Assembly: GCF_005886875.1 (NCBI RefSeq)
Contig: NZ_PNBY01000029.1
Coordinates: 1 to 60,949 of the forward strand
DNA: 60,949 nt
Direction of reading: 5' to 3'
Origin: Pseudoalteromonas aurantia
GTDB lineage: Bacteria; Pseudomonadota; Gammaproteobacteria; Enterobacterales; Alteromonadaceae
The position numbers and the translations under genes are program-made. The notes under the pieces are model-generated. The model had not been told where the DNA came from. It searched no databases and was given only the letters and a program-made list of their open reading frames with translations. Each line of letters starts with the position of its first letter. Within the stretch, counting starts at the first letter, position 1. Below are positions 45,527 through 54,636 of this stretch, in pieces.

Positions 45527-46015
45527 CTATTTAGTCCCCATATTTTTTATTACTCCCTCTAGTTTAATGTGTTTGATATCAGCGTTATCGAATACCACAT
45601 CAATGCTGATATTATTGCGTTCAAAAAAGTACTCTGTGCCATTAAGGGTGAGGACGTAATTGCCTTTCACGCTTTTACCAAAATCTCCCTTTTTAAGCGT
45701 GAGTTTATTGTTACCTAACTGCCACTGAAACTCTTCAATGAAGCCTTGATAAAACTCTTGGATCCAAACATTACTGCCATCTTTACTTAGGGTTATGGCG
45801 ATCGAATATGAGTCTGGTATATCTGACATGGTGTACTGTTTTGGCCCAATTCGAAATTTTTTTGCGGCTTCGTCCCAACCAAACCCAAAATAAAATCCAT
45901 CAGACACACCCGTGGGAAAGCGCAACTCTCCTGGTCCTTTAAAGTCAAAGTCGGCATAACTCAAAGGCGAAATTGTTAGGAACACAGCAGCTAATAAGTG
46001 TGTCAACTTTTGCAT
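45527..46015 (-). CDS. Small secreted hypothetical protein, 162 aa
   Basis: A signal peptide (cleavage after LSYA) is followed by about 140 residues of beta-rich, aromatic sequence without cysteines or a lipobox. No known family is recognised. It is probably periplasmic or released. It is monocistronic, about 135 bases from the divergently transcribed thioesterase gene. It is not part of the capsule-like operon, which lies beyond tyrR. Confidence 0.7.
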   Translation of the reverse strand: MQKLTHLLAAVFLTISPLSYADFDFKGPGELRFPTGVSDGFYFGFGWDEAAKKFRIGPKQYTMSDIPDSYSIAITLSKDGSNVWIQEFYQGFIEEFQWQLGNNKLTLKKGDFGKSVKGNYVLTLNGTEYFFERNNISIDVVFDNADIKHIKLEGVIKNMGTK

Positions 46016-46149
46016 GTTTTTCCTTATGATCAGATTGTTATATTGTTCAGTTAAGATTAGTAGAGTGTTTTATCGGGATCAAGTAATACTTGTTAGTGCA
46101 ACAGTCTATGCTAATATTGCCTACTATTTTTTATTGGTAAGACCACTTT

Positions 46150-46686
46150 ATGAACCTCTACTTTCGTTTGTTGTTGCTCCTTTGGCGGATCAGAAAAAAC
46201 CACCACACTCAGTCTGTGCTTAACCCAGTAGATATAGATTTTAAGGTGATGCCGAGTGATTGTGATATTAATTTACACCTCACCAATTCTAGATACCTTG
46301 CGTTTATGGATTTGGCGCGCACGTGGATGACTGAGAGAATGGGCTTGTTTAGTGAAGTCATGAAGCGTCGCTGGTTTCCTATCGTTAACGCAACAGCAAT
46401 CACCTACATACGCGACATTAAGCCTTTTCAAAAATTTACTGTAACGACTCAGTTGGTTGGTTGGGATCATAAGTACTTTTATATTGAACAGAAATTTCAT
46501 TCAGATAGGGGGTTGCATGCCATTGCGTTTGTTCGAGGCGTATTTCGTCATAAGAAAGGCATTGTTGCGATCGAAGAAATGTTAGAGGTAGCAGGTTATG
46601 AAGGTGACGCTCCTACTATGCCTGCTGAGATTGTACATTGGAAAGCGATGCTAGAAGAAAAGAAAAGCAATAATTTAGCAAAATAA
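46150..46686 (+). CDS. 4HBT-type acyl-CoA thioesterase
   Basis: 178 residues. The hotdog-fold thioesterase core is seen as MPSDCDINLHLTNSRYLAFMDLARTWM, in which D-x-N-x-H-x-T/N and the long helix match YbgC/THEM6-like enzymes; the Asp is the catalytic position in 4HBT proteins. FVRGVFRHKKGIV is the closing strand pair. The first 20 residues are hydrophobic and basic (LYFRLLLLLWRIRK), perhaps a membrane-edge anchor. It likely hydrolyses an acyl-CoA; substrate unknown. A terminator hairpin begins right at the stop. Confidence 0.85.
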   Translation: MNLYFRLLLLLWRIRKNHHTQSVLNPVDIDFKVMPSDCDINLHLTNSRYLAFMDLARTWMTERMGLFSEVMKRRWFPIVNATAITYIRDIKPFQKFTVTTQLVGWDHKYFYIEQKFHSDRGLHAIAFVRGVFRHKKGIVAIEEMLEVAGYEGDAPTMPAEIVHWKAMLEEKKSNNLAK

Positions 46687-46706
46687 AAGGCCACGGATGT
46701 GGCCTT
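46687..46706. terminator. Terminator between the thioesterase gene and ompW
   Basis: The perfect eight-base stem AAGGCCAC/GTGGCCTT with a four-base loop directly follows the thioesterase stop and faces the convergent ompW gene. Confidence 0.75.
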
Positions 46707-46737
46707 GCGATTGAGAAAAGTACTGTAAAAATCTAGA

Positions 46738-47388
46738 TTAAAAAACGTATTTAACACCAAACATAGCAACGACCGGGTCAATTTCGACATCTGATGTTAG
46801 GGCTTTTTGACCATTAGCATAGACGCTGGCATCGGTGTCGATATCCATTTTAGATAGCATGGCGTGAAGGCCCCACTTATCGTTTAATTGGTAGTTAAAC
46901 CCTGCTTGTACTGCTAAACCAAAAGAGTTGTCGAGGTCAACTTTCACATCGTCTGTTCCTAAAGTTGCTTTCAGTGCAGCGGTAGGCTCTTCATCGAAAA
47001 ACACGGTATAGTTCAAACCTATGCCAACAAAAGGTCTAAATTTAGCACCAGTATCGAGGAAGTGGTACTGCGCCAATAGTGTCGGTGGTAAATGTTTAAC
47101 TTTCGCTATTTCAGCGCCCTGAAGCCCACCAGCTCCATCTACGGTATGTGAAAATGGCGTTGCTGCGATTAATTCAAATACGATGTTGTCAGAGTATTGA
47201 TAATCAAACGTGATACCGAGTTGAGTATCTGAGTCAGCAACCAAACCAAGGGCTGTATTTTGATCTATGGCAGAGGCCGTACTGGTTGGGTTTACGTTTA
47301 TAGCACCTACGTTCACGCTTAATTTTGCTTGAGCAAATGGGGTTGCAACTAAAAGCGTTGATAGTAATACTGCGCTAAGTTTTTTCAT
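46738..47388 (-). CDS. ompW: OmpW-family outer-membrane protein
   Basis: 216 residues with a signal peptide (cleavage near FAQA-KL) and the eight-strand OmpW plan: an SVNVGAINVNP start, FDYQYSDNIVFELIAATPFSH, LPPTLLAQYHF, FRPFVGIGLNYTVFF, and a C-terminal VAMFGVKYVF with terminal Phe. OmpW forms a narrow hydrophobic channel and is often tied to oxygen and stress responses. The start is put at ATG 47388, because AGGAG lies six bases before it but touches the earlier ATG at 47394. The upstream region holds FNR-like sites at favourable positions. Confidence 0.93.
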   Translation of the reverse strand: MKKLSAVLLSTLLVATPFAQAKLSVNVGAINVNPTSTASAIDQNTALGLVADSDTQLGITFDYQYSDNIVFELIAATPFSHTVDGAGGLQGAEIAKVKHLPPTLLAQYHFLDTGAKFRPFVGIGLNYTVFFDEEPTAALKATLGTDDVKVDLDNSFGLAVQAGFNYQLNDKWGLHAMLSKMDIDTDASVYANGQKALTSDVEIDPVVAMFGVKYVF

Positions 47389-47433
47389 CTTCATCTCCTG
47401 AACGTCTGCAAGGTAATTTGCTTTGTTGGGTTT

Positions 47434-47524
47434 ATCATAGGGCTGAATTATTTTATAAAACTGTTCTAGATCAATTTTTACAACGCAAACTTTCAGAAAT
47501 TTCTGAAAGTTTGATTTAGATTAA
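47434..47524 (-). promoter_or_regulatory. Putative ompW promoter with two FNR-like boxes
   Basis: On the minus strand a TATGAT box (47434-47439) predicts a start of transcription near 47427. TTGATCTAGAACAG (47461-47474) has a perfect FNR left half and three of five bases in the right half, centred at about -41, the class II activator position. A second box at 47511-47524, TTGATTTAGATTAA, differs from TTGAT-N4-ATCAA by one base and is centred near -91. OmpW genes in related bacteria are known FNR targets. Confidence 0.5.
47487..47512. repeat. Perfect 26-bp palindrome between ompW and dapE
   Basis: AAACTTTCAGAAA is joined directly to its complement with no spacer. It lies between the two FNR-like boxes. 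It could be an operator for a dimeric regulator of ompW or dapE. Confidence 0.6.
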
Positions 47525-47659
47525 ACTTTTGAGGCCATTTTAGCGTGATGTGCACTAGGCGGATGCCACTCCAAACGGATTCTGGCACTTATTCTTCATA
47601 TGTATTTGTCATAGTTGTGCCGTAAAAAGGCCATGAAATTGTAATCAATCAGGGTTGTA

Positions 47660-48880
47660 ATGGGTCCAGTATTTAGTCTTCGGCGATTAACAACCATGGC
47701 TCAGCAAAATGCGTTACAAAGTTCACAAGAACGCTGTGTTGTAGAAACATTACAGTCATTGATTCAAGCACCTTCCATCACCCCGTCAGATGCAGGCCTA
47801 TTAGACGCGATTGCTAATGAATTAGCACTGCTCGGTTTTGATATTCACTTTTTACCCGAACAATGTGGGGTGAAAAATGTGATTGCAAAGTGCTGTTTTG
47901 GTCCTGGGCCAACGATGGCGTTTGCAGGTCATGTCGATGTGGTTCCTGCGGATCCTAAAGGGTGGATTGTTGAGCCGTTCAGTGCAGATATCATTGATGG
48001 TTGTGTTTATGGGCGTGGTGCTGCTGATATGAAAGGAGGCATTGCTGCGATGCTCAGTGCCACGAAAAGCTTATGCCAACAAGCAAAAAAAGCGATAGGC
48101 ACATTTTATTGGCTGATCACATCTGATGAAGAGGGTGAAGCGGAGCATGGCTCTAAACGTATCGCGGCGTACTTAAGCGAGCAGAATATTCGATTAGATG
48201 GCTGTTTAGTTGGCGAGCCAACTTCAGATTTATCTGTCGGGGATACCATAAAGAACGGGCGACGTGGCGCATTATCTGCTCGTATTTCAGTGCGTGGTAA
48301 AGCAGGACATGTTGCTTACCCTGAAAACACCACAAATGCAGCACATTTAGCGGGTGAAATTGTCGCAGCATTGGCCAATATGACTTGGTGGAAAGACGAG
48401 GCTGGATCAAAAACACATTTACAAGTAACGGGGATCTCGGTGCCCAATATTGTTGATAATTTGGTGCCCAGTGACTGTGAGATTACTTTTAATGTGCGGT
48501 ATAGCCATGCATATAACTCATGCCAAGTACAAGATTTAGTGCAGTCGTTTTTGGGTAAGTGGGGAAAGTATATTGATATCGCTTGGGAACGGCCTTGCGA
48601 GCCTTATTATACTGGAACGAAATCCACACAGTGTTTTTTATCATTGGTTGAAAAGGCTGTTGCCAGTGTGACATCACAATATCCGACTTTAAGCACGTCG
48701 GGTGGAACGTCAGATGGTCGATTTTTTTCTGGTGATAATACGCAAGTGGTTGAGTGTGGTGTACGAAATTATTCGATCCATCAGGTAAATGAGCATGTTT
48801 CCGTGGCTGATCTAGAAAAAATAGAAGACATATATAGCAATGTTTTAAAAGAGTTTTTTGTGGCTAATACTGAACTTTAA
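47660..48880 (+). CDS. dapE: Succinyl-diaminopimelate desuccinylase
   Basis: 406 residues of the M20 family. DapE removes succinate from N-succinyl-LL-diaminopimelate in lysine and cell-wall synthesis. Zinc and catalytic motifs are all present: FAGHVDVVP (His, Asp), GRGAADMKGG, SDEEGEAEHG (Glu-Glu), VGEPTSD, KNGRRGALS, STSGGTSDGRF and YSIHQVNEHV (last His). Start: AGGG five bases upstream supports ATG 47660, which gives an N-terminus some 20 residues longer than E. coli DapE; ATG 47696 lacks a ribosome-binding site but fits the family length better. Confidence 0.95.
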   Translation: MGPVFSLRRLTTMAQQNALQSSQERCVVETLQSLIQAPSITPSDAGLLDAIANELALLGFDIHFLPEQCGVKNVIAKCCFGPGPTMAFAGHVDVVPADPKGWIVEPFSADIIDGCVYGRGAADMKGGIAAMLSATKSLCQQAKKAIGTFYWLITSDEEGEAEHGSKRIAAYLSEQNIRLDGCLVGEPTSDLSVGDTIKNGRRGALSARISVRGKAGHVAYPENTTNAAHLAGEIVAALANMTWWKDEAGSKTHLQVTGISVPNIVDNLVPSDCEITFNVRYSHAYNSCQVQDLVQSFLGKWGKYIDIAWERPCEPYYTGTKSTQCFLSLVEKAVASVTSQYPTLSTSGGTSDGRFFSGDNTQVVECGVRNYSIHQVNEHVSVADLEKIEDIYSNVLKEFFVANTEL

Positions 48881-48900
48881 AAATGTTTTTACGCTTTTTG

Positions 48901-48928
48901 CTTGAAAAAATTATAAGCGACCATAGAT
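48901..48928 (+). promoter_or_regulatory. Heat-shock (sigma32-type) promoter of the Hsp20 gene
   Basis: CTTGAAA, a perfect sigma32 -35 element, is followed after 11-13 bases by CGACCATAGAT, close to the CCCCATNT -10 element. It lies 125 bases before the Hsp20 start, which leaves a leader of about 115 bases. Confidence 0.55.
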
Positions 48929-49053
48929 AGAGTTATGAGGGCGGCTCAAGTAGGGCTCTTGTTTAACTTAATGATTTTTATGTTTTTATTTTGCTGTTTT
49001 TGGTTCTTTATGAAGAAAAACACCATTTATCGCTTAATTTAGAGGATAGCATT

Positions 49054-49500
49054 ATGCGTACAGTAGATTTATCACCACTTTATCGTTCATTCATCGGTTT
49101 TGACCATTTAGCATCGTTAATGGATGCCGCGGCGCGCACTGATAAGCAGCCGAGTTTTCCGCCTTATAATATAGAGGCATTGGATCAAGACAAATACCAA
49201 ATTACAATGGCCATTGCTGGTTTTGCAGAGCAAGAGCTAAGCATTGAGTCAGAAAACAATACACTGAAAGTGTCGGGCGTTAAAGTTGATAAGGCCGGAC
49301 ATTCAGAAAGAAGGTTTATTCATCAAGGCATTGCTGAGCGTAACTTTGAGCGCAAGTTTCAGTTAGGTGATCATGTTAAGGTGATCTCAGCACAATTAGA
49401 TAATGGTTTATTGGTTATTGATTTAGAAAGAGAGATCCCAGAGGCGTTAAAGCCGCAAAAGATTACCATTGGTAAAGGGAAGTTACTCGAAGACAAGTAA
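49054..49500 (+). CDS. ibpA: Small heat shock protein, Hsp20/IbpA type
   Basis: 148 residues starting MRTVDLSPLYRSFIGFD, the IbpA-type N-terminus. The alpha-crystallin domain spans about 35-125 (PPYNIEALDQDKYQITMAIAGF, A-x-LDNGLLVIDL), and a short tail has the KIT/I-type anchor (KPQKITI). It holds unfolding proteins in a refoldable state for DnaK/ClpB. GAGG lies before ATG 49054; the frame upstream of this start is not credible. The sigma32-like promoter and long leader fit heat induction. A terminator follows. Confidence 0.93.
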   Translation: MRTVDLSPLYRSFIGFDHLASLMDAAARTDKQPSFPPYNIEALDQDKYQITMAIAGFAEQELSIESENNTLKVSGVKVDKAGHSERRFIHQGIAERNFERKFQLGDHVKVISAQLDNGLLVIDLEREIPEALKPQKITIGKGKLLEDK

Positions 49501-49561
49501 ACTTTTCAATAGCTTTTTATTAGTACATATTTCTCCCCAGTTTGTACCTTAAGTAATGTTA

Positions 49562-49590
49562 GCCAGTGTGATCTTTACACTGGCATTTTT
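49562..49590 (+). terminator. Terminator of the Hsp20 gene
   Basis: The stem GCCAGTGT/ACACTGGC with a seven-base loop is followed by ATTTTT, about 60 bases after the stop. The rest of the gap up to ydbH (to 49811) shows nothing recognisable. Confidence 0.8.
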
Positions 49591-49811
49591 CATTCTGACA
49601 TAAAGCGTTTTTAGTGAATATTTTAATGCCGAGTGTTCAGTCAACACACTCATGATTAACGCAACTCTCTCACCTGTAATACATCATCCTACTTCATTTA
49701 ATTTTCTGTATTTACTACAACTTCTTACACAATCTCGAATACTTCGCTACTAAAGTGTCGTAAGATGCACTGTGAGATCAGGCTGAGCATTGGAACCAGA
49801 GAGCTTTGGGT

Positions 49812-52361
49812 ATGGTATTAAAACGTTGGCATATGTGGGTGACGGTGAGTTTACTTATGCTCTCATGTTTGTATGGGTACAAGCATGCTTTAGTGCGTGC
49901 AGCCGTTAATCAATTTGTACTTCCACCAGCCTTTTCTATAACGTGCTTATCGTGGTCGTTTAACGCGCTTAATAAAATTGAAATTACCGAGCTCTGTGTT
50001 GAACATGATGAATTCTTCGCGAGGGTAAGTGATGTAATTGCGTCGTTGAGCGAGGTAAATGTAACCAAAATGCATATTAAGCACAGGCTTAAGGCTAGCG
50101 CTTCAGGGAGGGGGCAAGCACGCCCGCTAAACATTCCATTGCTGGCAAACAGGCCACTGCTTAATATTGATAATATCATCGTAACAAGTGAAGCCTTAGC
50201 TGATCCACTATCATTTAGCTTACAGGAAACCGTGCTGAATGAATTTGTATTAGCTGGGGATATTCACGCGCAATTATCACTTGCTGGTAGCTCACTTACG
50301 ACGTCAATTGAATTAATAAGCCCGTTGCTACAGCGTTACTCTGCGCCTTATTTAAATAGCCTGAAAGGTAAGTTACTGCTTACCTATGATGGTATGTCTG
50401 CCCAAATTTATGCTGATATACAGGCTGTTAGCGCATATTTAAAGCCGCAGTGTCGCGCAAACACCCAAGTGAGCGGTAGTTTATCTGCTGAGGTTGATTT
50501 GCAAGCACCTGTAGCTTTAATTGACCTGAGCCAAATGCAAACCAAAGTAACGTTTAATGAATGTCAAAGTGGGGTGCCTGAAGCGTATATTGGCTATGTG
50601 CAAAGCACTTTGGATCAACCCTATGTCATAACATTACCAAATCAGTTAGTAATGACACCCTCTACAATGATTGTGCCAAAATTCATAGCCACGAATGCAA
50701 GTTCTGATGAGATCACCATTCAAAATTTTCAAATGCAATTGGCAAGCATGGATCTCGATTTTGTGGGGCGCTGGCACCATTACTCCGATACACTCGGCCA
50801 GTTGACAAATGATGTCACGATAAAAGTGCAAGACAGGCAGTTTACATCTGAGCATCAAATTAGGTTTCAAGCACCGCAAGTAGCCGTCAATAATAGGGTG
50901 TTTCATGAAAATACATTCCAAGCTCAGTTGACGGTTGCCAGCGATTTAGCGTTTGATAGGGTTAGTATATCTGGATCAGGTGAAGCACATAGTAATAGAG
51001 CGACTGAGGTCGACTCACAATTTGATGCTGGTAATTTGGCGTTTGATTTTTCCGGGGTTTATGCTGAACAGTATCAGTTAGAAGCAAATTTCACCTTAAT
51101 AAGTGATGCGATCACGGTTCAAGATAACCAGCTAGATGATCTAGTGATTGAAGCAGGCCTATCCATAGATGCGCAACAGCAACTTGATATATCAGTACGC
51201 TCATCTGCTGCTCAGTTGCACTTGCCCATGGGTCAAATAGATACCATTAAGCAGCAGTTTGAATTACGTTCACAGTTTGATATTGATGAGCTTAAAAGTG
51301 GCGATTTATCAATAGAGATTAACGGCAACACACGTATTGATGCTTTACTGTTGGCTGGCATTCGAGCTGACAATATAACAGTAGAGACTCAAGGTCACTT
51401 TAATCGTACTTTGTCACTAGAGCACATTGTTGAATATGCTGATTTATCGGTATTGTTAGAGCATCAATTACTATCACAGCGTCACCCATTTACCATAACC
51501 GTTGCAGAACAGCCCATTCAGAGCTTACAGCCTTTGTTAATAGGCATAGCGCCTAAGTTACAGCTTTCGTCAGGCACAATAAATGGGAAAATTCATGGTG
51601 ATATACACACTCAAGACGCGAGCTTTAGTGCAGAATTGAGCGATGCGTCAGTCTTGTATGACAGTCACTATGTAGAAAATATTATTACCGCGTTTTCAGG
51701 TGAGTTGAGTTCAGGTGAGATTAATATAATCGATTCTAAACTAAAGATTGAGCAGGTACGCTCAGGTGCTGTTTTGTCGAACCTCAGTGCAGACTATATG
51801 CTCAATGCACAGGGGGCAATAGTCAGCAATATCACGGCGAATGTATTTAATGGTCAAGTGTTTTTGCCGCAGTTTGCTTTGTTTTTAGAGCAGCAAGATT
51901 TAGAGGTGCTATTGTCTAATTTAGATTTAGGCATGCTTGCTGAAGCCGGTCGTGATGCAGGTATCACTTTGTCTGGTAAGGTGTCGGGAAAACTTCCAAT
52001 ATCGCTTAACTATGGGGCTGTTAGTATTCAAAATGGCCAATTATATAATGTTGATGTTGGCCAGTTGTTGGTTCAGAATAATGCGTCTGTCGACGCATTA
52101 AAAGCACAGCAGCCTAGCTTGGAAACTGTCATTGGACTACTTGATAATCTAACGGTTAACACGCTAATAAGTGATGTAAATCTGACCCCAGATGGATGGC
52201 TTACTTTGGGGGTTAAAATAACCGGTGAAAATGAAGCGCAAGCGCAGCCTGTTAATTTTAATTATACCCATTCTGAAAATATATTTACTTTGTTTCGGGC
52301 ATTGCGATTAAGTGATGAGATAACGCAACGAGTAGAACAAGCACTAACTAAATCGGAGTAA
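49812..52361 (+). CDS. ydbH: YdbH, AsmA-like intermembrane phospholipid transport protein
   Basis: About 849 residues: one N-terminal membrane anchor (about 8-25), then a long beta-rich periplasmic rod typical of AsmA-like bridges, ending in a conserved segment (ADLSVLLEHQL..., LSLNYGAVSIQNGQLYNVDVGQLLV) that matches YdbH. In E. coli YdbH works with TamB and YhdP to carry phospholipids to the outer membrane. The two small genes behind it are ynbE and ydbL, which confirms the call. ATG 49812 is preferred; an in-frame TTG lies at 49806. Confidence 0.9.
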   Translation: MVLKRWHMWVTVSLLMLSCLYGYKHALVRAAVNQFVLPPAFSITCLSWSFNALNKIEITELCVEHDEFFARVSDVIASLSEVNVTKMHIKHRLKASASGRGQARPLNIPLLANRPLLNIDNIIVTSEALADPLSFSLQETVLNEFVLAGDIHAQLSLAGSSLTTSIELISPLLQRYSAPYLNSLKGKLLLTYDGMSAQIYADIQAVSAYLKPQCRANTQVSGSLSAEVDLQAPVALIDLSQMQTKVTFNECQSGVPEAYIGYVQSTLDQPYVITLPNQLVMTPSTMIVPKFIATNASSDEITIQNFQMQLASMDLDFVGRWHHYSDTLGQLTNDVTIKVQDRQFTSEHQIRFQAPQVAVNNRVFHENTFQAQLTVASDLAFDRVSISGSGEAHSNRATEVDSQFDAGNLAFDFSGVYAEQYQLEANFTLISDAITVQDNQLDDLVIEAGLSIDAQQQLDISVRSSAAQLHLPMGQIDTIKQQFELRSQFDIDELKSGDLSIEINGNTRIDALLLAGIRADNITVETQGHFNRTLSLEHIVEYADLSVLLEHQLLSQRHPFTITVAEQPIQSLQPLLIGIAPKLQLSSGTINGKIHGDIHTQDASFSAELSDASVLYDSHYVENIITAFSGELSSGEINIIDSKLKIEQVRSGAVLSNLSADYMLNAQGAIVSNITANVFNGQVFLPQFALFLEQQDLEVLLSNLDLGMLAEAGRDAGITLSGKVSGKLPISLNYGAVSIQNGQLYNVDVGQLLVQNNASVDALKAQQPSLETVIGLLDNLTVNTLISDVNLTPDGWLTLGVKITGENEAQAQPVNFNYTHSENIFTLFRALRLSDEITQRVEQALTKSE

Positions 52362-52366
52362 CTTAA

Positions 52367-52546
52367 ATGAAATGGATGATAGCGTTAATGAGTGTGCTGA
52401 TGTTATCGGCGTGTACTCACAAAGTACAGGTTGAAACGAAAGAGCCAATTACAATCAACTTAAATGTGAAAGTCGATCATGAAATACGTGTGAAAGTTGA
52501 TAAAGAGTTAGATGACTTATTTAGCGATGACAGCGAATTATTTTAA
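52367..52546 (+). CDS. ynbE: YnbE-like small lipoprotein
   Basis: 59 residues beginning five bases after the ydbH stop. The signal peptide ends in the lipobox LSAC (Cys 16), and the mature part has the alternating TINLNVKVDHEIRVKVD strand typical of YnbE, which in E. coli pairs with the C-terminal end of YdbH at the outer membrane. GGAG lies about eight bases upstream, inside the end of ydbH. Tight spacing to ydbL makes it the middle gene of the operon. Confidence 0.9.
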   Translation: MKWMIALMSVLMLSACTHKVQVETKEPITINLNVKVDHEIRVKVDKELDDLFSDDSELF

Positions 52547-52557
52547 AGGAGAGCATA

Positions 52558-52878
52558 ATGAAAATGAACAGTATGGTATTGGCATTGATTGCGTTAGGAA
52601 TGACCTTTTCCGCGTTTGCGCTGACTTTAAATAGTGCAAAGTCACAAGGTCTTGTCGGCGAAACTTCAAGTGGGTATTTAGCGTTGGTTAGTCAAAATGC
52701 GCAAGCACAGACATTGATTAATTCTGTGAATGCAAAAAGAAAAAGTAAATATCAGCAGTTAGCACAAAAAAACAACTTGAGCTTAGCGCAAGTTGAAACA
52801 CTTGCTGGAAAAAAGGCGGTAGAAAAAACGGCGTCAGGGCACTTTATAAAAGTAAAGGGTAAGTGGATCAAAAAATAA
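52558..52878 (+). CDS. ydbL: YdbL (DUF1318) periplasmic protein
   Basis: 106 residues: signal peptide (cleavage near AFA-LT), then the DUF1318 core LNSAKSQGLVGETSSGYLALV, an INSVNAKRKSKYQQLAQKNNLSLAQVETLAGKKAVEKT helix pair and a closing G-x-FIKVKGKWIKK. YdbL is thought to keep YdbH-YnbE complexes from over-assembling. AAAGGAGAG precedes the ATG. It is the last gene of the ydbH operon. Confidence 0.93.
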   Translation: MKMNSMVLALIALGMTFSAFALTLNSAKSQGLVGETSSGYLALVSQNAQAQTLINSVNAKRKSKYQQLAQKNNLSLAQVETLAGKKAVEKTASGHFIKVKGKWIKK

Positions 52879-52896
52879 CCTTACAATACGTCATAT

Positions 52897-52929
52897 ACCA
52901 AATAGAGTGTTTATTACATTCTATTTGGT
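52897..52929 (+). terminator. Hairpin after ydbL
   Basis: ACCAAATAGAGTG and CATTCTATTTGGT form a 13-base stem with one G-T pair, 20 bases after the stop. Few T follow, so it is a weak terminator. Confidence 0.55.
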
Positions 52930-53023
52930 TTGCAGTAAGTTTATCGCGAAAGTGTAATAGTGGTTCCTGTTTTCCCCCTTTTTTGTAATACTCATCTTAT
53001 TATAATTCTTGAACATTTTTGGC

Positions 53024-54628
53024 ATGCGACACAATATTAATGGCTTATCCGTTGATTTAAAAACCGGTGTGGTTTTAACCAGTTCAGAGCGTATTGTCAT
53101 TCGCAGCAAAACGCTGCAAGTGTTGGTGAAACTGATTGACCTGCGAGACCGTATTGTGAGTAAGCAAGAGCTACTTGACGATATTTGGCATGATGTCGTC
53201 GTGCAAGAACAAGTACTCGCTCAGTCGGTGAAAGAACTCCGAGATATATTTGGTAGCGATATCATAAAAACCTTCCCACGCAATGGTTACCAATGGGTAG
53301 CAGAGCTGACGTCGTATAGGGATTCAACATCCCGTCCAGTTTATAAAAAGCCATTTTTTCAGATTGGTATTGTTGCTGGTATTATCCTTGTATTTGCGGC
53401 AGTTTTTACAAGTATGTTTACTTCCCCAAAGCTGACGATCGCATTATTACCAGTGGATAATGCAATGCAAGATAAAGAACATAATTGGGTATCAGTGCAA
53501 GGCCTTGAATATTTAAACCAAAGGTTGGCACAAACGAGTGAACTTGATGTGATTGGCAGTGGCCATGTGCTCTATGCGTTAGAGCGATTAGAGATTGATA
53601 AGCGACATGTATTTTCAGGCGGCAATATTTACCCATTAAGGGCGAAATTAGAGGCCGATTTATTGGTAAAAACACGCTTAACCGGGTTCCCACTCGATTA
53701 TCAGCTTCATTATTTTATTCATACAGAGCATAGTGTCGAGCGAGGCGTTATTAATGCAGAAACGGTTAACGTTGCTTTTGATGAACTTATAGAAATAGTC
53801 GCTAAACGATTTGGTGCTTATCACCCAAACAATTTTCAATTTCATGAGAATGTGTTTAGTAATGAAGCCTTTGCACGTGGTGTTGAGTTGTATTTAAAAA
53901 ATGAATTTGAGCAAGCGACACCGTTGTTCGCAAGTGCGTTGCAAGGCAATCATGAATTATTAGCGGCTCGACGATACCTAGCGGCAAGTTATGCTAATAC
54001 ATCTCGCCAAGATGAGGCCATAGCCTTACTCAAAGAAAATATAAAACTGGCAGGTAAACAGCAAAATCGCGAGTTGATCAGAGCGTATCTTATGATTGGG
54101 TATTTAAAAATTAACTGGCCACACGCCGATGATAGAGCGCGTGAATTACAACAGGCTTCTGAGCATATAGCCCTTGCTAAACAACTGGCAGAACAGCAAC
54201 AGGATAAGTTATTTATTGCGTATTCTTACGAGGAACTAGGGAAAATAAAAAGGTTGCAAGGTCAGTATGTACAAGCCATACGGTTATTGACCTTGGCTTT
54301 GAGCTATCATCAAGAGTTTAATAGCACCTACGGGCAAACAGCAGCGCTGATTGAGCTGGCAAAAGTTGCGGCTGAGCAGTTAGAGCTTGATGAAAGTACA
54401 CGTTACCTAAACCAAGCACTGACTATTGCAGAGCGAAGTAATGCGCAAGCTAACTTAGTGTGGGTGTATTTAGCCAAAGCCGATATTGCACGTAGCCAAT
54501 TGAATGAAGACAAAGCGAAGCAGTATGCTTTGCAAGCTAAAAAGGTTGCGCAGCATAACGATAATCAATTATTGATAAGTCGAGTTGAAGCGTGGTTTAA
54601 CCACACTTCCGTGTACAGTGTAAATTAA
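53024..54628 (+). CDS. ToxR/CadC-type membrane regulator with TPR-like periplasmic region
   Basis: About 534 residues. An OmpR-type winged-helix DNA-binding domain comes first (about 10-95; VVQEQVLAQSVKELRDIFG, then TFPRNGYQWVA), followed by one membrane segment (about 112-134), an AMIN/FlgO-like alpha/beta part and five or so TPR-like helix pairs (about 280-520). This is the layout of CadC/ToxR-like regulators, which bind DNA while sensing in the periplasm. The target is unknown. Its 3' end is nine bases from that of the GH16 gene. ATG 53024 is preferred to an in-frame TTG at 53009. Confidence 0.85.
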   Translation: MRHNINGLSVDLKTGVVLTSSERIVIRSKTLQVLVKLIDLRDRIVSKQELLDDIWHDVVVQEQVLAQSVKELRDIFGSDIIKTFPRNGYQWVAELTSYRDSTSRPVYKKPFFQIGIVAGIILVFAAVFTSMFTSPKLTIALLPVDNAMQDKEHNWVSVQGLEYLNQRLAQTSELDVIGSGHVLYALERLEIDKRHVFSGGNIYPLRAKLEADLLVKTRLTGFPLDYQLHYFIHTEHSVERGVINAETVNVAFDELIEIVAKRFGAYHPNNFQFHENVFSNEAFARGVELYLKNEFEQATPLFASALQGNHELLAARRYLAASYANTSRQDEAIALLKENIKLAGKQQNRELIRAYLMIGYLKINWPHADDRARELQQASEHIALAKQLAEQQQDKLFIAYSYEELGKIKRLQGQYVQAIRLLTLALSYHQEFNSTYGQTAALIELAKVAAEQLELDESTRYLNQALTIAERSNAQANLVWVYLAKADIARSQLNEDKAKQYALQAKKVAQHNDNQLLISRVEAWFNHTSVYSVN

Positions 54629-54636
54629 CCAAATTG

